From Lachnospiraceae bacterium (lineage in GTDB: Bacteria; Bacillota; Clostridia; Lachnospirales; Lachnospiraceae): 64,000 bases of DNA. Shown here piece by piece: positions 43,722-52,368 of this stretch. The notes under the pieces were generated by a model. It was not told where the DNA came from. It saw nothing but the letters and a program-made list of their open reading frames with translations, and did no database searches. The stretch lies in assembly GCA_009774245.1 (NCBI GenBank), contig VSNM01000020.1:13826-77825 (forward strand), given 5' to 3'. The first letter of the stretch is position 1; each line of letters starts with the position of its first letter. The translations under genes and the position numbers were made by a program.

Positions 43722-44474
43722 CTATTTCAGCTGCACTGCACACGTCTGTGCTCCCGAAGCTGCCCGCAATATCAACGTCTGAATCTCCTCCTCCGTCATG
43801 TCATCAATCTCTGCGACAGCCACCACGTCAACCATCTCGCCCGCCTTCACCACGTCCATATAGGAGGCCAGATCATTGGGAATCAGCGTAGTCAGCACTG
43901 TCGCGGACACCGTATCGTTGATATTCACCCGCATCTTAATGTCATAGTCAAACAGATTGCAGTCCACATCCTCCTCCGGGAGCCCCTCCAGATCAAAATG
44001 CATCACCAGAAGCTTTTTGCCCTGCGCGGCATCCACACTGAAACCAGTATTATCCTGTGGATACGAATTGCAGATCTCAAATGACTGATACTGGATAATC
44101 AGATCATCAATTCCAAGCTCTGCCGCAAAATCAAGATCCGCTGCAGGCTGCACCTGCTCTGTCCCAGCCTCCTGTGTCTCCGGCGAAAGCGAGCCCTGAT
44201 CTGTCTCCTGCCCTGTCTGCGCCTGATCTGTCTCAGCCTCCTGCTCCGTCTCCGGTTCAGGCACCTCCACTCTTGCTGCCGCCGTCGCAGCCGCCACTTC
44301 CTCCTCACTCGCAATCTTATAATTGTAATTGGGCGAATATTTCAGCAGCAGTCCAGCTGCATACTCCGCAATGATGTCCGACTGCTCATCCGTGAGCTCT
44401 GGCATAGAATCCACACAACCCGTCAGCAGCACTGCCGACATCGCCAGAAGTCCTAACACTTTCCCCTTTTTCAA
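43722..44474 (-). CDS. Uncharacterised lipoprotein
   Basis: A ~250-residue lipoprotein. The signal peptide KKGKVLGLLAMSAVLLTGC has the lipobox Cys at residue ~19. A Glu/Gln/Thr-rich linker (~60-115) follows, then a ~140-residue domain (DLIIQYQSFEICNSYPQD to the end) with a beta-rich look. The likely start is TTG 44472-44474, with GGAGG eight bases upstream; a GTG three codons earlier is too close to that site. The sensor kinase gene lies just upstream on the same strand, so it may sense or respond to the same envelope signal. Function unknown. Confidence 0.8.
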   Translation of the reverse strand: MKKGKVLGLLAMSAVLLTGCVDSMPELTDEQSDIIAEYAAGLLLKYSPNYNYKIASEEEVAAATAAARVEVPEPETEQEAETDQAQTGQETDQGSLSPETQEAGTEQVQPAADLDFAAELGIDDLIIQYQSFEICNSYPQDNTGFSVDAAQGKKLLVMHFDLEGLPEEDVDCNLFDYDIKMRVNINDTVSATVLTTLIPNDLASYMDVVKAGEMVDVVAVAEIDDMTEEEIQTLILRAASGAQTCAVQLK

Positions 44475-44489
44475 AACCGACACCTCCGT

Positions 44490-46004
44490 TTATTTGGTTT
44501 CGAGTTCAAACCAGAACTCGACGCCATTGGTATAATTGATAACACCGTAGTGCTGATTCATGGATTCCATGATCGCCTTTACGATGGACAATCCAACTCC
44601 ACTGCCCCCATATTCACGCGTTCTCGCCTTATCTACCTTGTAAAATTTCTCCCATATATGAGGAAGGGACTCCTCCGGTATCGGCTCACCTGTATTAAAT
44701 ACACTAATACGTACTTTGTTGGCATGTTCTTCTTCGATCACTCGATATTTTATCTCTATAATTTTATCCCCGTCGACATGATTCATCGCATTGCTGAAAA
44801 AATTCCGCACGATCTCCTCTGTCTTAAATTCATCCGCCCACACATAAATTGGCTCCGACTCATCAACCTGCACCTTCACTCCATTTTGGTGAATCAGAAT
44901 CTCCGCCGAAGCTATAAAATTATTGATAAGCGCTGTAATGTCAAACCGCTCCATGGCAACAACGTCATTGCCAAATTCCAGCTGATTGAGGTCAAGCAGT
45001 TTTCTGACCATATTGTTCATCTTTCCAGCCTCATCCATAATCACATTGCAGTAAAAATCTCTGCTTTCCGTGTCATCGTCATTGATTCCCTCCTTGAGAC
45101 CTTCCGCGTACCCCTGAATCAGCGCAATCGGCGTCTTGAGCTCATGAGACACATTGGACAAAAATTCTTTGCGCATCTCGTCGATCTGTTCCTTTTTCTC
45201 TATGTCCCGCATCAGTTCATTATTTGCAGTCTTCAGCTCTGATATTGTCTTTTCCAGAGTGCTCGACAGCTCATTCATATGCTCTCCCAGCACATCAATC
45301 TCATTTCGCCCCTGGCTTTTATATTTTGTCTCAAAATTGAGCTTTGTCATCTCCTCCGAAATCGTCTTTAACTCCGTGATCGGCCTTGTGATTCTTGTCG
45401 TCACAAACCAGATCAGCGCTGCGCTGATCAGTGTCGTAACCAGCCCCACGTACGCCAGGAACCGGTTGGACAGGTTCACACTGTCGCGTATACTCTCGAT
45501 CGGAGAACGAATCAGAAACAGGTTCCCATTGTCGAGCAGACCCCACATCTCCAGATACTCTGTATTGGTAGACTTGTCCATCGACTTTGCCATATAATAA
45601 TTGCTGCCCTCGTCCAGATATTCCATATCGCTGCCCTGACCAAAAAAATTGTCATACAGCCTGCGCAACAGCTTATCTACATCCCTGGTACTGGATATCT
45701 GGGTATTGGACGCAGCATCAATGACCAGCAGCCCGATATTGTACATATCGCATGTCTTGCGCAGTTCCAGGCCAAACTCATCAGACGATATATCGCCATT
45801 TGTCATCACATCATTAATTCTGTAATAAGCATCCTTTATCGCATCTTTCTTATTCTGTATATAATAATTTTCCAAAAAAATATTTGTTATCGTCCAGCAG
45901 AGAATCAGCGTACCGGCCATCACGGCTATAAAAATCAGGGCGATTTCCTGTTTGATGGAATGCCTGATAAACAATCTGGCAAATAATTCTTTCAAGCGCT
46001 TCAT
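44490..46004 (-). CDS. Sensor histidine kinase
   Basis: A 504-residue membrane kinase. TM1 (~19-42) and TM2 (~175-197) flank an extracellular sensor of ~130 residues; HAMP follows (TRITRPITELKTISEEM). HisKA has the phospho-His in FLSNVSHELKTPIALIQGY (~290). The ATPase domain has an N box FFSNAMNHV and GSGVGLSIV. Its ATG overlaps the response regulator stop (ATGA). It is an EnvZ/PhoR-like partner of the adjacent OmpR-type regulator; signal unknown. Confidence 0.95.
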   Translation of the reverse strand: MKRLKELFARLFIRHSIKQEIALIFIAVMAGTLILCWTITNIFLENYYIQNKKDAIKDAYYRINDVMTNGDISSDEFGLELRKTCDMYNIGLLVIDAASNTQISSTRDVDKLLRRLYDNFFGQGSDMEYLDEGSNYYMAKSMDKSTNTEYLEMWGLLDNGNLFLIRSPIESIRDSVNLSNRFLAYVGLVTTLISAALIWFVTTRITRPITELKTISEEMTKLNFETKYKSQGRNEIDVLGEHMNELSSTLEKTISELKTANNELMRDIEKKEQIDEMRKEFLSNVSHELKTPIALIQGYAEGLKEGINDDDTESRDFYCNVIMDEAGKMNNMVRKLLDLNQLEFGNDVVAMERFDITALINNFIASAEILIHQNGVKVQVDESEPIYVWADEFKTEEIVRNFFSNAMNHVDGDKIIEIKYRVIEEEHANKVRISVFNTGEPIPEESLPHIWEKFYKVDKARTREYGGSGVGLSIVKAIMESMNQHYGVINYTNGVEFWFELETK

Positions 46005-46675
46005 ATTTCCAGCTTGTACCCCATCCCCCAGACCGTCTTGATCAGATCTCCTTTTTCCCCTAACTTGCTCCTAAGTTTTTTGACATGGGTATCAATGGTC
46101 CGGGCATCGCCAAAGTAATCATAATTCCACACACTGTTGAGAATCTTTTCCCTCGACAGAGCGATTCCCTTGTTCTCCATAAAATAGGTCAGAAGTTCGA
46201 ACTCTTTAAAGCTCAGATCAATCGGTTTCCCGTCGATCGTGACAACGTGCGCAGCCTGGTCAATCAATATTCCGCCATAAGAGAGTACCTCCCCCTCCGT
46301 CATCTGGTTCGTCCTGCGCAGGATCGCCTCCACACGCGCCACCAGTATCTTGGGGCTGAACGGCTTGGCGATATACTCATCCACGCCCAGCTGAAATCCC
46401 TGAAGCTCATCCCGCTCGTCAGTGCGGGCGGTCAACATGATGATCGGCACCCTGGAGTAATTTCTCACTTCCCTGCAGACCTGCCACCCGTCCATCTTTG
46501 GCATCATCACATCCAATATAACCAGCGCGATATCCTGATTGTCAAAAAAGACATCCAGTGCCTCGCTTCCGTCGCCTGCTTCCAGCACCTCATAATTCTG
46601 TTTCACAAGGAAGTCCTTCACAAGCTTGCGCATCCTGCTCTCGTCATCCACTACAAGTATTTTAAGCTTATTCAT
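46001..46675 (-). CDS. OmpR-family response regulator
   Basis: A 224-residue regulator. The receiver domain has DDES, the phospho-Asp at ~55 in VILDVMMPKMDG and the Lys in YIAKPFSP. The C-terminal winged helix ends KLRSKLGEKGDLIKTVWGMGYKL. The kinase gene overlaps its 3' end. A TTG two codons upstream (46681) is better spaced from GAGG than the ATG at 46675, so the start is uncertain by two residues. It is preceded closely by the 190-residue membrane protein gene. Confidence 0.95.
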   Translation of the reverse strand: MNKLKILVVDDESRMRKLVKDFLVKQNYEVLEAGDGSEALDVFFDNQDIALVILDVMMPKMDGWQVCREVRNYSRVPIIMLTARTDERDELQGFQLGVDEYIAKPFSPKILVARVEAILRRTNQMTEGEVLSYGGILIDQAAHVVTIDGKPIDLSFKEFELLTYFMENKGIALSREKILNSVWNYDYFGDARTIDTHVKKLRSKLGEKGDLIKTVWGMGYKLEI

Positions 46676-46695
46676 ACCCAAACCATATCCTCATT

Positions 46696-47268
46696 TTATT
46701 CAGCAATCAGGAGCTCCCTTTCCTTTTCTCTGATCACCTGTTCTCTGTCAGACAACTGCTGTTCCCACTCGGCATATCGGTTCTGAAGCACTCTCTCATA
46801 ATTTAATATGGTTGGCCGGGAACCTGTGGTCGAGATCACAAACATGATGATCACCAGAGCCAGCAGTCCGATATTGACTAGTATTGAAGTTTTTCTGCTG
46901 AAAAATTCCTGTTTTGGCTTTTCCTTTTTGACAGGCTTACGGCTTGCCTGTATCCGTTCCACTGTCTGAGTGGCGCTTTCCCTCATACTGTACACGCCAT
47001 ACACAGGTATATTGTCAATCTCCTCATCCGGCGTGGAATTTTCCCGCAGAATCCGCTGCAGCTTTTTAAGGAAATCATAACCTACCGGCGTCTTGAACAC
47101 ACGATTGTTCAGTGCTTTTTTATATACGGCTCCCACCATCTCATAATTGTCATAATCCAGCTTTTCCTCAAGCCGCAGGATACGGAGCTGTTCATTCTGA
47201 GCAAGCTCCGCATCCTGCGGTGTTCCAAACTGAAATCCATCCACAATCCAATCTGCCTTACCTGCCAT
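46696..47268 (-). CDS. Uncharacterised single-TM protein
   Basis: A 190-residue protein with a ~125-residue cytosolic N-terminal region (DWIVDGFQFGTPQDAELAQN), a TM at ~128-147 (ILVNIGLLALVIIMFVIS) and a short coiled-coil tail (NRYAEWEQQLSDREQVIREK). No family recognised. It sits between the HPt gene and the two-component regulator on the same strand, so it is probably part of the same operon. A role in signalling is only inferred from neighbours. Confidence 0.8.
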   Translation of the reverse strand: MAGKADWIVDGFQFGTPQDAELAQNEQLRILRLEEKLDYDNYEMVGAVYKKALNNRVFKTPVGYDFLKKLQRILRENSTPDEEIDNIPVYGVYSMRESATQTVERIQASRKPVKKEKPKQEFFSRKTSILVNIGLLALVIIMFVISTTGSRPTILNYERVLQNRYAEWEQQLSDREQVIREKERELLIAE

Positions 47269-47305
47269 CTGGTATTCCCTGCCTTTCTGATGTCTGTCGG
47301 CAAGA

Positions 47306-47656
47306 TCAAAGTTCTTCTATGATCTTATAAGTTTCTTCATACAGTACTGCCAGACGTGCCATCTCATCATCGAGATTCATGTCCTGAACCCGAAGCTTCT
47401 CCACCATTGGTATCAGCAAATGATAGATCTCATTGATTCCAAGATTGGACACAAACCCTTTCATCGTATGTGCCCCCTCAAAGGCTTCCTTACAATTTCC
47501 CTTCCCGTAGGCCTCCTTTAGCTTGTCATAGCTCGAGTCGTCAAGAAATTTTCTCAGACATTTCAGATATAAATTCTCATTGTTCAAAAAGCGCTTCATC
47601 GTACCATCCACGTCAAAACCTTTTTCCTCTAAAAAATTCTTCTGATTTGCATCCAT
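47306..47656 (-). CDS. Stand-alone HPt phosphotransfer protein
   Basis: A 116-residue helical protein with an HPt-type histidine site, GAHTMKGFVSNLG (His63). HPt proteins pass phosphoryl groups between receiver domains. It has a good GGAGGAG site and lies 122 bases downstream of cheA. The partner could be CheA, CheV or the nearby response regulator; sequence alone does not decide. Confidence 0.88.
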   Translation of the reverse strand: MDANQKNFLEEKGFDVDGTMKRFLNNENLYLKCLRKFLDDSSYDKLKEAYGKGNCKEAFEGAHTMKGFVSNLGINEIYHLLIPMVEKLRVQDMNLDDEMARLAVLYEETYKIIEEL

Positions 47657-47778
47657 TTAGTACTCCTCCATTCATCCTACTGCCCTGCTCTCCATTACTG
47701 TTCCGCCGTTCCGGCAAAGTACATTTTCTCACTGCTCTCCACCTTTTTGTCACTGTCAGCCCACAGGCCTGGAAAATA

Positions 47779-49926
47779 TCACTGATCCTGCATCAGTCCG
47801 CTCACGTCAAGAATCAGCGCGATGCTGCCGTCCCCAAGCTGTGTACAGCCTGATATACCATGCACTTTCTTCACGTATGGCGGTATCGGTTTGACAACAA
47901 TCTCCTGTGTCCCGATCAGTTCGTCGATCAGCACACACAGGGTATTCCCTTCATACTCGAGAAGAAGCATAACACCGTCCTCGACATCGGTCACTGCATC
48001 CTCCAGATCATACTTCTGACTCAGTCTGAGAATCGGATAGCACTCGCCGCGGATCATGACATACTCCTCACCGTTTGGCTCATGAATCAGCTGATCATCC
48101 GTCACGCGGATAAACTGTTTGATCGCACCCGTCTCCATCACAAATTTCATGTTGCCGTTTCTCATGACAATACCGTCTATAATCGCCATCGTCAGAGGTA
48201 TCTTCATCGTCATTGTGGTGCCTTCGCCCTCTACAGACTCAATGTCAAGCACGCCGCCGACCTTCTGGATATTCTTCACCACAACGTCCATACCCACGCC
48301 GCGCCCTGAGAACTCAGTAACCTTTTCCTTCGTTGAAAATCCCGGATACGTGATAAACTGAAAAATTTCTTTGTCTGTATAGTCGCTCTCCACACGGTTG
48401 TCCGGCAGTATACCGTTCTCCCACGCTTTCTTGTAAAGTTTATTTCTGCTGAGTCCTTTTCCGTTATCTTTCACGGAAATCCAGACCTTACCGCCCTCAT
48501 TCTTTGCCTCGAGCGTGACTTTCGCAGGTTCCTTCTTGCCGGCGGCCGCTCTCTCCTCCGGCGTCTCAACACCATGGTCAACAGAATTTCTGACCAGATG
48601 CATCAGCGGATCGGATATATTTTCGATGATATTTTTATCCACCTCTGTCGTGTCGCCGATCATCTCAAACTCAATATTCTTCCCGAGCTTTCTCGACATG
48701 TCAAAGACAGTCCTGTTCATCTTCTGGAAGGTGTTGGTAAGCGGCATCATACGCATCGACATGATGAGCTCCTGCATTTCCGTCGTGATCTTTGACAGCT
48801 GGGATGCAGCCTTCTGGAAATTTGTCAGATCAAGATTTGGTACCTGCAGATCCGGATTCTGCAGCACGACAGACTCCGCAATGACCATCTCACCCATCAT
48901 ATCCATCAACATGTTCATTTTATCGATATTGACGCTCATGAACGCCTGTTTTACTTCTTTTTTCTTTTTCTTGGTGATCTGCTTTGCCTTGCCTGCCTCC
49001 TTCTGAATGACATAATCACCCGGCTGAGGCTCTGCCTCCTTTTTCTGTTCCCCCGAGGCTGCTGCCGGAGCCGCACCTGCCTCTTCCTGTAAGGGTTCCG
49101 CTGAAAATCCGTGCTCAAACTCTGCGTTCGAACACTCAGCGATCTCAATACCGCTGATCTCAGAGGTAGTGTCAAGGAGCTCGCGAAGCTTATCCTCTGT
49201 GAAATCACCCCTGACAAGCATCTTGAAGCCCTCAGACAATATCGTATCGGACGAGTTTTCGTCTGTGAGAATATCCTCAGGCGTGTAATGCACATCCTCC
49301 GTATATTCTTTCAGGGCATATGTAGCAGAATACGCGCGCAGATTACTCATCTGCGTATCATCATGATATGTAATCTTTATGCGGAAACACTTCGCATCAC
49401 CTGATGCCTGCGGCGCGATATAGATCTGGTTCGGTGCGAGCGTCATACTCGGCGAAGGCGCTGCCGGAGCTGTTTTCGCCTCCCGGGGGCCGCTGTTTCC
49501 ACCAGAAGAATCGATCACATCTTTCAGTTTCACCAGGAATTTATCCATCAGTTCGATCAGCTGGGAATTATCACCATCCGGATCATTCCCCTCCTTGATC
49601 TTCTCCATCTCCCCATTGATAAAATCCAAAACCTGAAAAACGATCTCTGTGAGCTCCATATGTGGTTCTTCAATGCCAATATTTTCACGCAGATAATAAA
49701 ATATATCCTCCAATTTATGGGACACCTTCATAATATTATCATACATCATGACGCCGGAAGAACCTTTGATCGTATGCATAATTCGGAAAATCTCGTTAAT
49801 GCTGTTCTCGTCAAACGCGTCATCATCCTTGGTCTCCAGTACAATTTGCTCCAGATTTTCCAAAAGCTGACCATTTTCATAAATATATATGTCCACCATT
49901 CCGTCTAAATTGAATTCCTCAGCCAT
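47779..49926 (-). CDS. cheA: Chemotaxis histidine kinase CheA
   Basis: A 715-residue kinase with all five domains. P1 HPt has the phospho-His in RIMHTIKGSSG (His51). P2, a response-regulator-binding domain (~165-250), is included. P3 is the dimerisation domain (MNMLMDMMGEMVIAES). The P4 ATPase has LVRNSVDHGVETPEER and GRGVGMDVV, and a P5 CheW-like domain follows. It takes receptor input (for example the receptor at 8757) and phosphorylates CheV/CheY-type proteins. The start at 49926 (MAEEFNLDGM) follows AAGGAG. It is the first gene of the signalling run. No cheY, cheB or cheR is in the window. Confidence 0.96.
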   Translation of the reverse strand: MAEEFNLDGMVDIYIYENGQLLENLEQIVLETKDDDAFDENSINEIFRIMHTIKGSSGVMMYDNIMKVSHKLEDIFYYLRENIGIEEPHMELTEIVFQVLDFINGEMEKIKEGNDPDGDNSQLIELMDKFLVKLKDVIDSSGGNSGPREAKTAPAAPSPSMTLAPNQIYIAPQASGDAKCFRIKITYHDDTQMSNLRAYSATYALKEYTEDVHYTPEDILTDENSSDTILSEGFKMLVRGDFTEDKLRELLDTTSEISGIEIAECSNAEFEHGFSAEPLQEEAGAAPAAASGEQKKEAEPQPGDYVIQKEAGKAKQITKKKKKEVKQAFMSVNIDKMNMLMDMMGEMVIAESVVLQNPDLQVPNLDLTNFQKAASQLSKITTEMQELIMSMRMMPLTNTFQKMNRTVFDMSRKLGKNIEFEMIGDTTEVDKNIIENISDPLMHLVRNSVDHGVETPEERAAAGKKEPAKVTLEAKNEGGKVWISVKDNGKGLSRNKLYKKAWENGILPDNRVESDYTDKEIFQFITYPGFSTKEKVTEFSGRGVGMDVVVKNIQKVGGVLDIESVEGEGTTMTMKIPLTMAIIDGIVMRNGNMKFVMETGAIKQFIRVTDDQLIHEPNGEEYVMIRGECYPILRLSQKYDLEDAVTDVEDGVMLLLEYEGNTLCVLIDELIGTQEIVVKPIPPYVKKVHGISGCTQLGDGSIALILDVSGLMQDQ

Positions 49927-49972
49927 ATAGGGCACTCCTTCCATATCCAAACATTAATCTTACGTTTTTCGC

Positions 49973-50036
49973 ATTGTGATACCATTGACACAATACAGTT
50001 ATTTATAATTTTATATCCATTTTGTGCAATAGTCAA
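49973..50036 (-). promoter_or_regulatory. Promoter and leader inverted repeat of cheA
   Basis: TTGACT (50031-50036), 17 bases, TAAAAT (50008-50013) on the minus strand. Downstream in the leader, ATTGTG (49973-49978) and CACAAT (49989-49994) form an inverted repeat. Confidence 0.6.
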
Positions 50037-50079
50037 TGTTTTCTGATAATTTTATTCCATCAGTCCTATCCATTTTTTT

Positions 50080-50271
50080 CTATTCATTATCTGTCATGCT
50101 GCTGCCTGCCAGTATATTCGGCATAGTGGAGCTTTGAACCACGCTGCTGCCAAATATCAAAAATTCCGTATCTGCCCTGTCAATCTCGGTGCTGCCGCAT
50201 TTCGGACACCGATCCTGCGCGTAATCCAATGTACCGCATTGTCTGCAGAAATATATTTTCTGGTGTTTCAT
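50080..50271 (-). CDS. Small zinc-ribbon protein
   Basis: A 63-residue protein with two CxxC knuckles: FCRQCGTLDY (~9-15) and RCPKCGSTEI (~22-28), a zinc ribbon. The rest is polar. AAAAGGA lies seven bases before the ATG. It lies between cheA and the SGNH hydrolase gene. Such minimal ribbons occur in nucleic-acid-binding or regulatory proteins; no specific role can be assigned. Confidence 0.7.
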   Translation of the reverse strand: MKHQKIYFCRQCGTLDYAQDRCPKCGSTEIDRADTEFLIFGSSVVQSSTMPNILAGSSMTDNE

Positions 50272-50421
50272 TGCTATCCTTTTTATCTCCTTACTCTGCT
50301 GCTTTCTATTTTTATTAACATTTTTGTAACTTATTTGTAATATTTCCGAAACCTATAGGCAATAATTATTACATTTTTTTCTTTTTTTGAATAAAATTGA
50401 AATATTTTTTTAAAATTAGTA

Positions 50422-50450
50422 TTGAATAAATCGCGTTCTGCATTTATAAT
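50422..50450 (+). promoter_or_regulatory. Promoter of the SGNH hydrolase gene
   Basis: TTGAAT (50422-50427), 17 bases, TATAAT (50445-50450), about 90 bases before the chosen start, in an AT-rich intergenic region. Confidence 0.7.
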
Positions 50451-50540
50451 AAATGAAAGAATTGTCCAGGCTTAGGTTTCTACTTACTGATGAAAAGAAA
50501 AGGTAACTATGTGTTTTATTATGAAAGGAGCTTTCAGGCC

Positions 50541-51428
50541 ATGAAAAAATACACCAATTCGGTAATCGCGCTTTTTATCTGTATGTTGATTCTAACCCCA
50601 TCAACAGTATATGCTGAGGAGATGGCATATATGCCTTCGTTCTCCGTCATACAGCCAATCACAGGCGCGGCACTGCCGAACGAGAATCTCTCAGAGAGTC
50701 TCACCACTCGGTTAAATCTCTATCTCGTGGACAGCTATACAAACGGCAGCATTGACGAACAGGAATTTAACGAGTTCGTTTCAAGCGGAATCATCTCCGA
50801 AAATGCTTTCTTTGCAAATTCTGTGTTTGTGGGCGATTCGCTCACTGTCGGTTTCAGGGATTACTGCCGTACCCACGGTGATTCCATCGCTTCTGATTCC
50901 ACATACTTTCTGGCGAGAGTGAGCTGTTCTGCGAAGGCTGCCATATCCGGAAATGCCCTCACTGCCCACGCCAATATCATGCCAATCTACAATGGTCAGG
51001 TTCAATACATCGAGGATTCTGTAGCTCAGCTTCCCAATGTATCCAAAATGTTTATCTGCTATGGCATGAACGATCTGACAACCAGCACACCGGAACAGTT
51101 TGTGGCTGATCTTCAGACTCTTATCGATAGGATTACTGCCAAAACGCTCGGGCTGCAGGTCTATGTGATCTCGATTCCCTGCGTCATGGCTGATGTCGAC
51201 AACGGCAGACTGAACAACGCAAATATCCAGTCTGCAAATATCCTTCTGCAGGATCTCTGCGCACAGAACGGATGGGGTTTTATCAATATTACAGAGCACC
51301 TGATGGGTGCAGACAACGCGATCCGGCCGGAATACAGCGCCGACCAGTACGTTCACGAAAACAGCCGCGCGTACAAGATCTGGAACAGTGTTCTCAAAGA
51401 TTATGCATTTATGGAAATCACAAAATAA
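50541..51428 (+). CDS. Secreted SGNH/GDSL-family hydrolase
   Basis: A 295-residue exported esterase-like protein. The signal peptide is SVIALFICMLILTPSTVYA (cleavage near residue 25). Block I GDSLTVGF has the catalytic Ser (in FVGDSLTVGFRDYC). Block III YGMNDL supplies the Asn, and a C-terminal DQYVHENS holds the Asp/His pair. Such enzymes de-acetylate cell-wall or polysaccharide substrates; the substrate is unknown. The start at 50541 is preferred because it gives a clean signal peptide and AAAGGAG lies upstream; 50490 is an alternative. It has its own promoter and terminator. Confidence 0.88.
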   Translation: MKKYTNSVIALFICMLILTPSTVYAEEMAYMPSFSVIQPITGAALPNENLSESLTTRLNLYLVDSYTNGSIDEQEFNEFVSSGIISENAFFANSVFVGDSLTVGFRDYCRTHGDSIASDSTYFLARVSCSAKAAISGNALTAHANIMPIYNGQVQYIEDSVAQLPNVSKMFICYGMNDLTTSTPEQFVADLQTLIDRITAKTLGLQVYVISIPCVMADVDNGRLNNANIQSANILLQDLCAQNGWGFINITEHLMGADNAIRPEYSADQYVHENSRAYKIWNSVLKDYAFMEITK

Positions 51429-51440
51429 AATCTATAAGAC

Positions 51441-51470
51441 AAAAAAACAGCCCGTAATGGGCTGTTTTTT
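51441..51470 (+). terminator. Intrinsic terminator of the SGNH gene
   Basis: ACAGCCC (51447-51453) and GGGCTGT (51459-51465) with a 5-base loop are flanked by A7 and T6. It abuts repeat copy C. Confidence 0.85.
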
Positions 51471-51557
51471 ATGCACACGGGCACCCAAAGGAAATATGTC
51501 AGCTAAGGCTGACGGATGCCCGGCGCACGAGTAGGGGAAAGGCTTTTCCCCTACTCG
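51467..51557 (-). repeat. Double-hairpin intergenic repeat, copy C
   Basis: In minus orientation: tail TTTTATGCACAC, outer arms GGGCACCC (51479-51486) / GGATGCCC (51514-51521, with a G-T pair) enclosing GTCAGC/GCTGAC, then a perfect 12-bp hairpin CGAGTAGGGGAA (51528-51539) / TTCCCCTACTCG (51546-51557). The last arm contains the stop codon of the neighbouring kinase-like gene. Confidence 0.8.
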
Positions 51558-52351
51558 ATTATCATATTGGCAAAATTCATAAAGCTGTCCTCTCCGCCTG
51601 CTTCGAAGTCGGAAATCCTGACAGGGACAAAACGTGCTCCCTGCGCCAGCGCTTCATCCAGTCTGTCTTTGCCCGCTGTCAGTGTGAAGATGCCGCCGCT
51701 TTCAGATACTTCCACCATATCGGATTCTTTTCTGTCCGCATTACCATCCGTTTTGACCGAGGAGGGATTCAGCTCCATCATTTTCTCAAAACTACCCCTC
51801 TGGTAATCCGCCATTTTGTCCAGTATTTCCTGTGCAATCTCGTCCGGCGCTGCATTCGTACTCTCTATGACCAGATTATAGTTGCTCATATCATAGTAAT
51901 CAATATCGTAAATCTCTTTGTACCGCACTGTCTCAAGCTTCTGCCGGTTGATCAGCGCCACCCTGCAGGAAGCCTGCGACGCATAGGACTCCGAGTTCGC
52001 GCGGAGGCTGTCATGAAACACACGGCGGCTGGCCTCGTCAATATCTGTAATGATGAACACCTTGAAGCTCTTCGGTGCAAAATGCCAGGCCAGACGCGAG
52101 TCAAATACAACATGATCCCGCTCCTCCCCGATTCTAGTCGTCGTGTCATCGATCATCTTGTCCACGGAATGATCGCCGCGACTGGACGCCTCATTAACCT
52201 GTCTGTTAAATTCCTCCACCGAAACTCCCTTTTCCATGGCAAGCTGCCGAAATATATTTCCCGTTGAGGAATATTCGTAACCTCTCTCCTTCAATATCTT
52301 TGCCACGCTGGATTTACCGCTTCCTAAATTCCCTGTGATTGTAATATTCAT
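51551..52351 (-). CDS. Cytidylate kinase-like P-loop protein
   Basis: A 266-residue protein. Residues 1-~185 form a P-loop nucleoside-kinase fold: TGNLGSGKSSVAKIL (Walker A), STGNIFRQLA, then a HVVFDSRLAWHF region. The C-terminal ~70 residues are extra and end FMNFANMIIE. It matches cytidylate-kinase-like family proteins rather than housekeeping Cmk. The start at 52351 (MNITITGN) is preferred over a longer frame. Its stop codon TAG lies inside repeat copy C, so the very C-terminus may have been altered by the repeat's insertion. Confidence 0.85.
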   Translation of the reverse strand: MNITITGNLGSGKSSVAKILKERGYEYSSTGNIFRQLAMEKGVSVEEFNRQVNEASSRGDHSVDKMIDDTTTRIGEERDHVVFDSRLAWHFAPKSFKVFIITDIDEASRRVFHDSLRANSESYASQASCRVALINRQKLETVRYKEIYDIDYYDMSNYNLVIESTNAAPDEIAQEILDKMADYQRGSFEKMMELNPSSVKTDGNADRKESDMVEVSESGGIFTLTAGKDRLDEALAQGARFVPVRISDFEAGGEDSFMNFANMIIE

Positions 52352-52368
52352 ATCTGCCCTCTCCTCTT

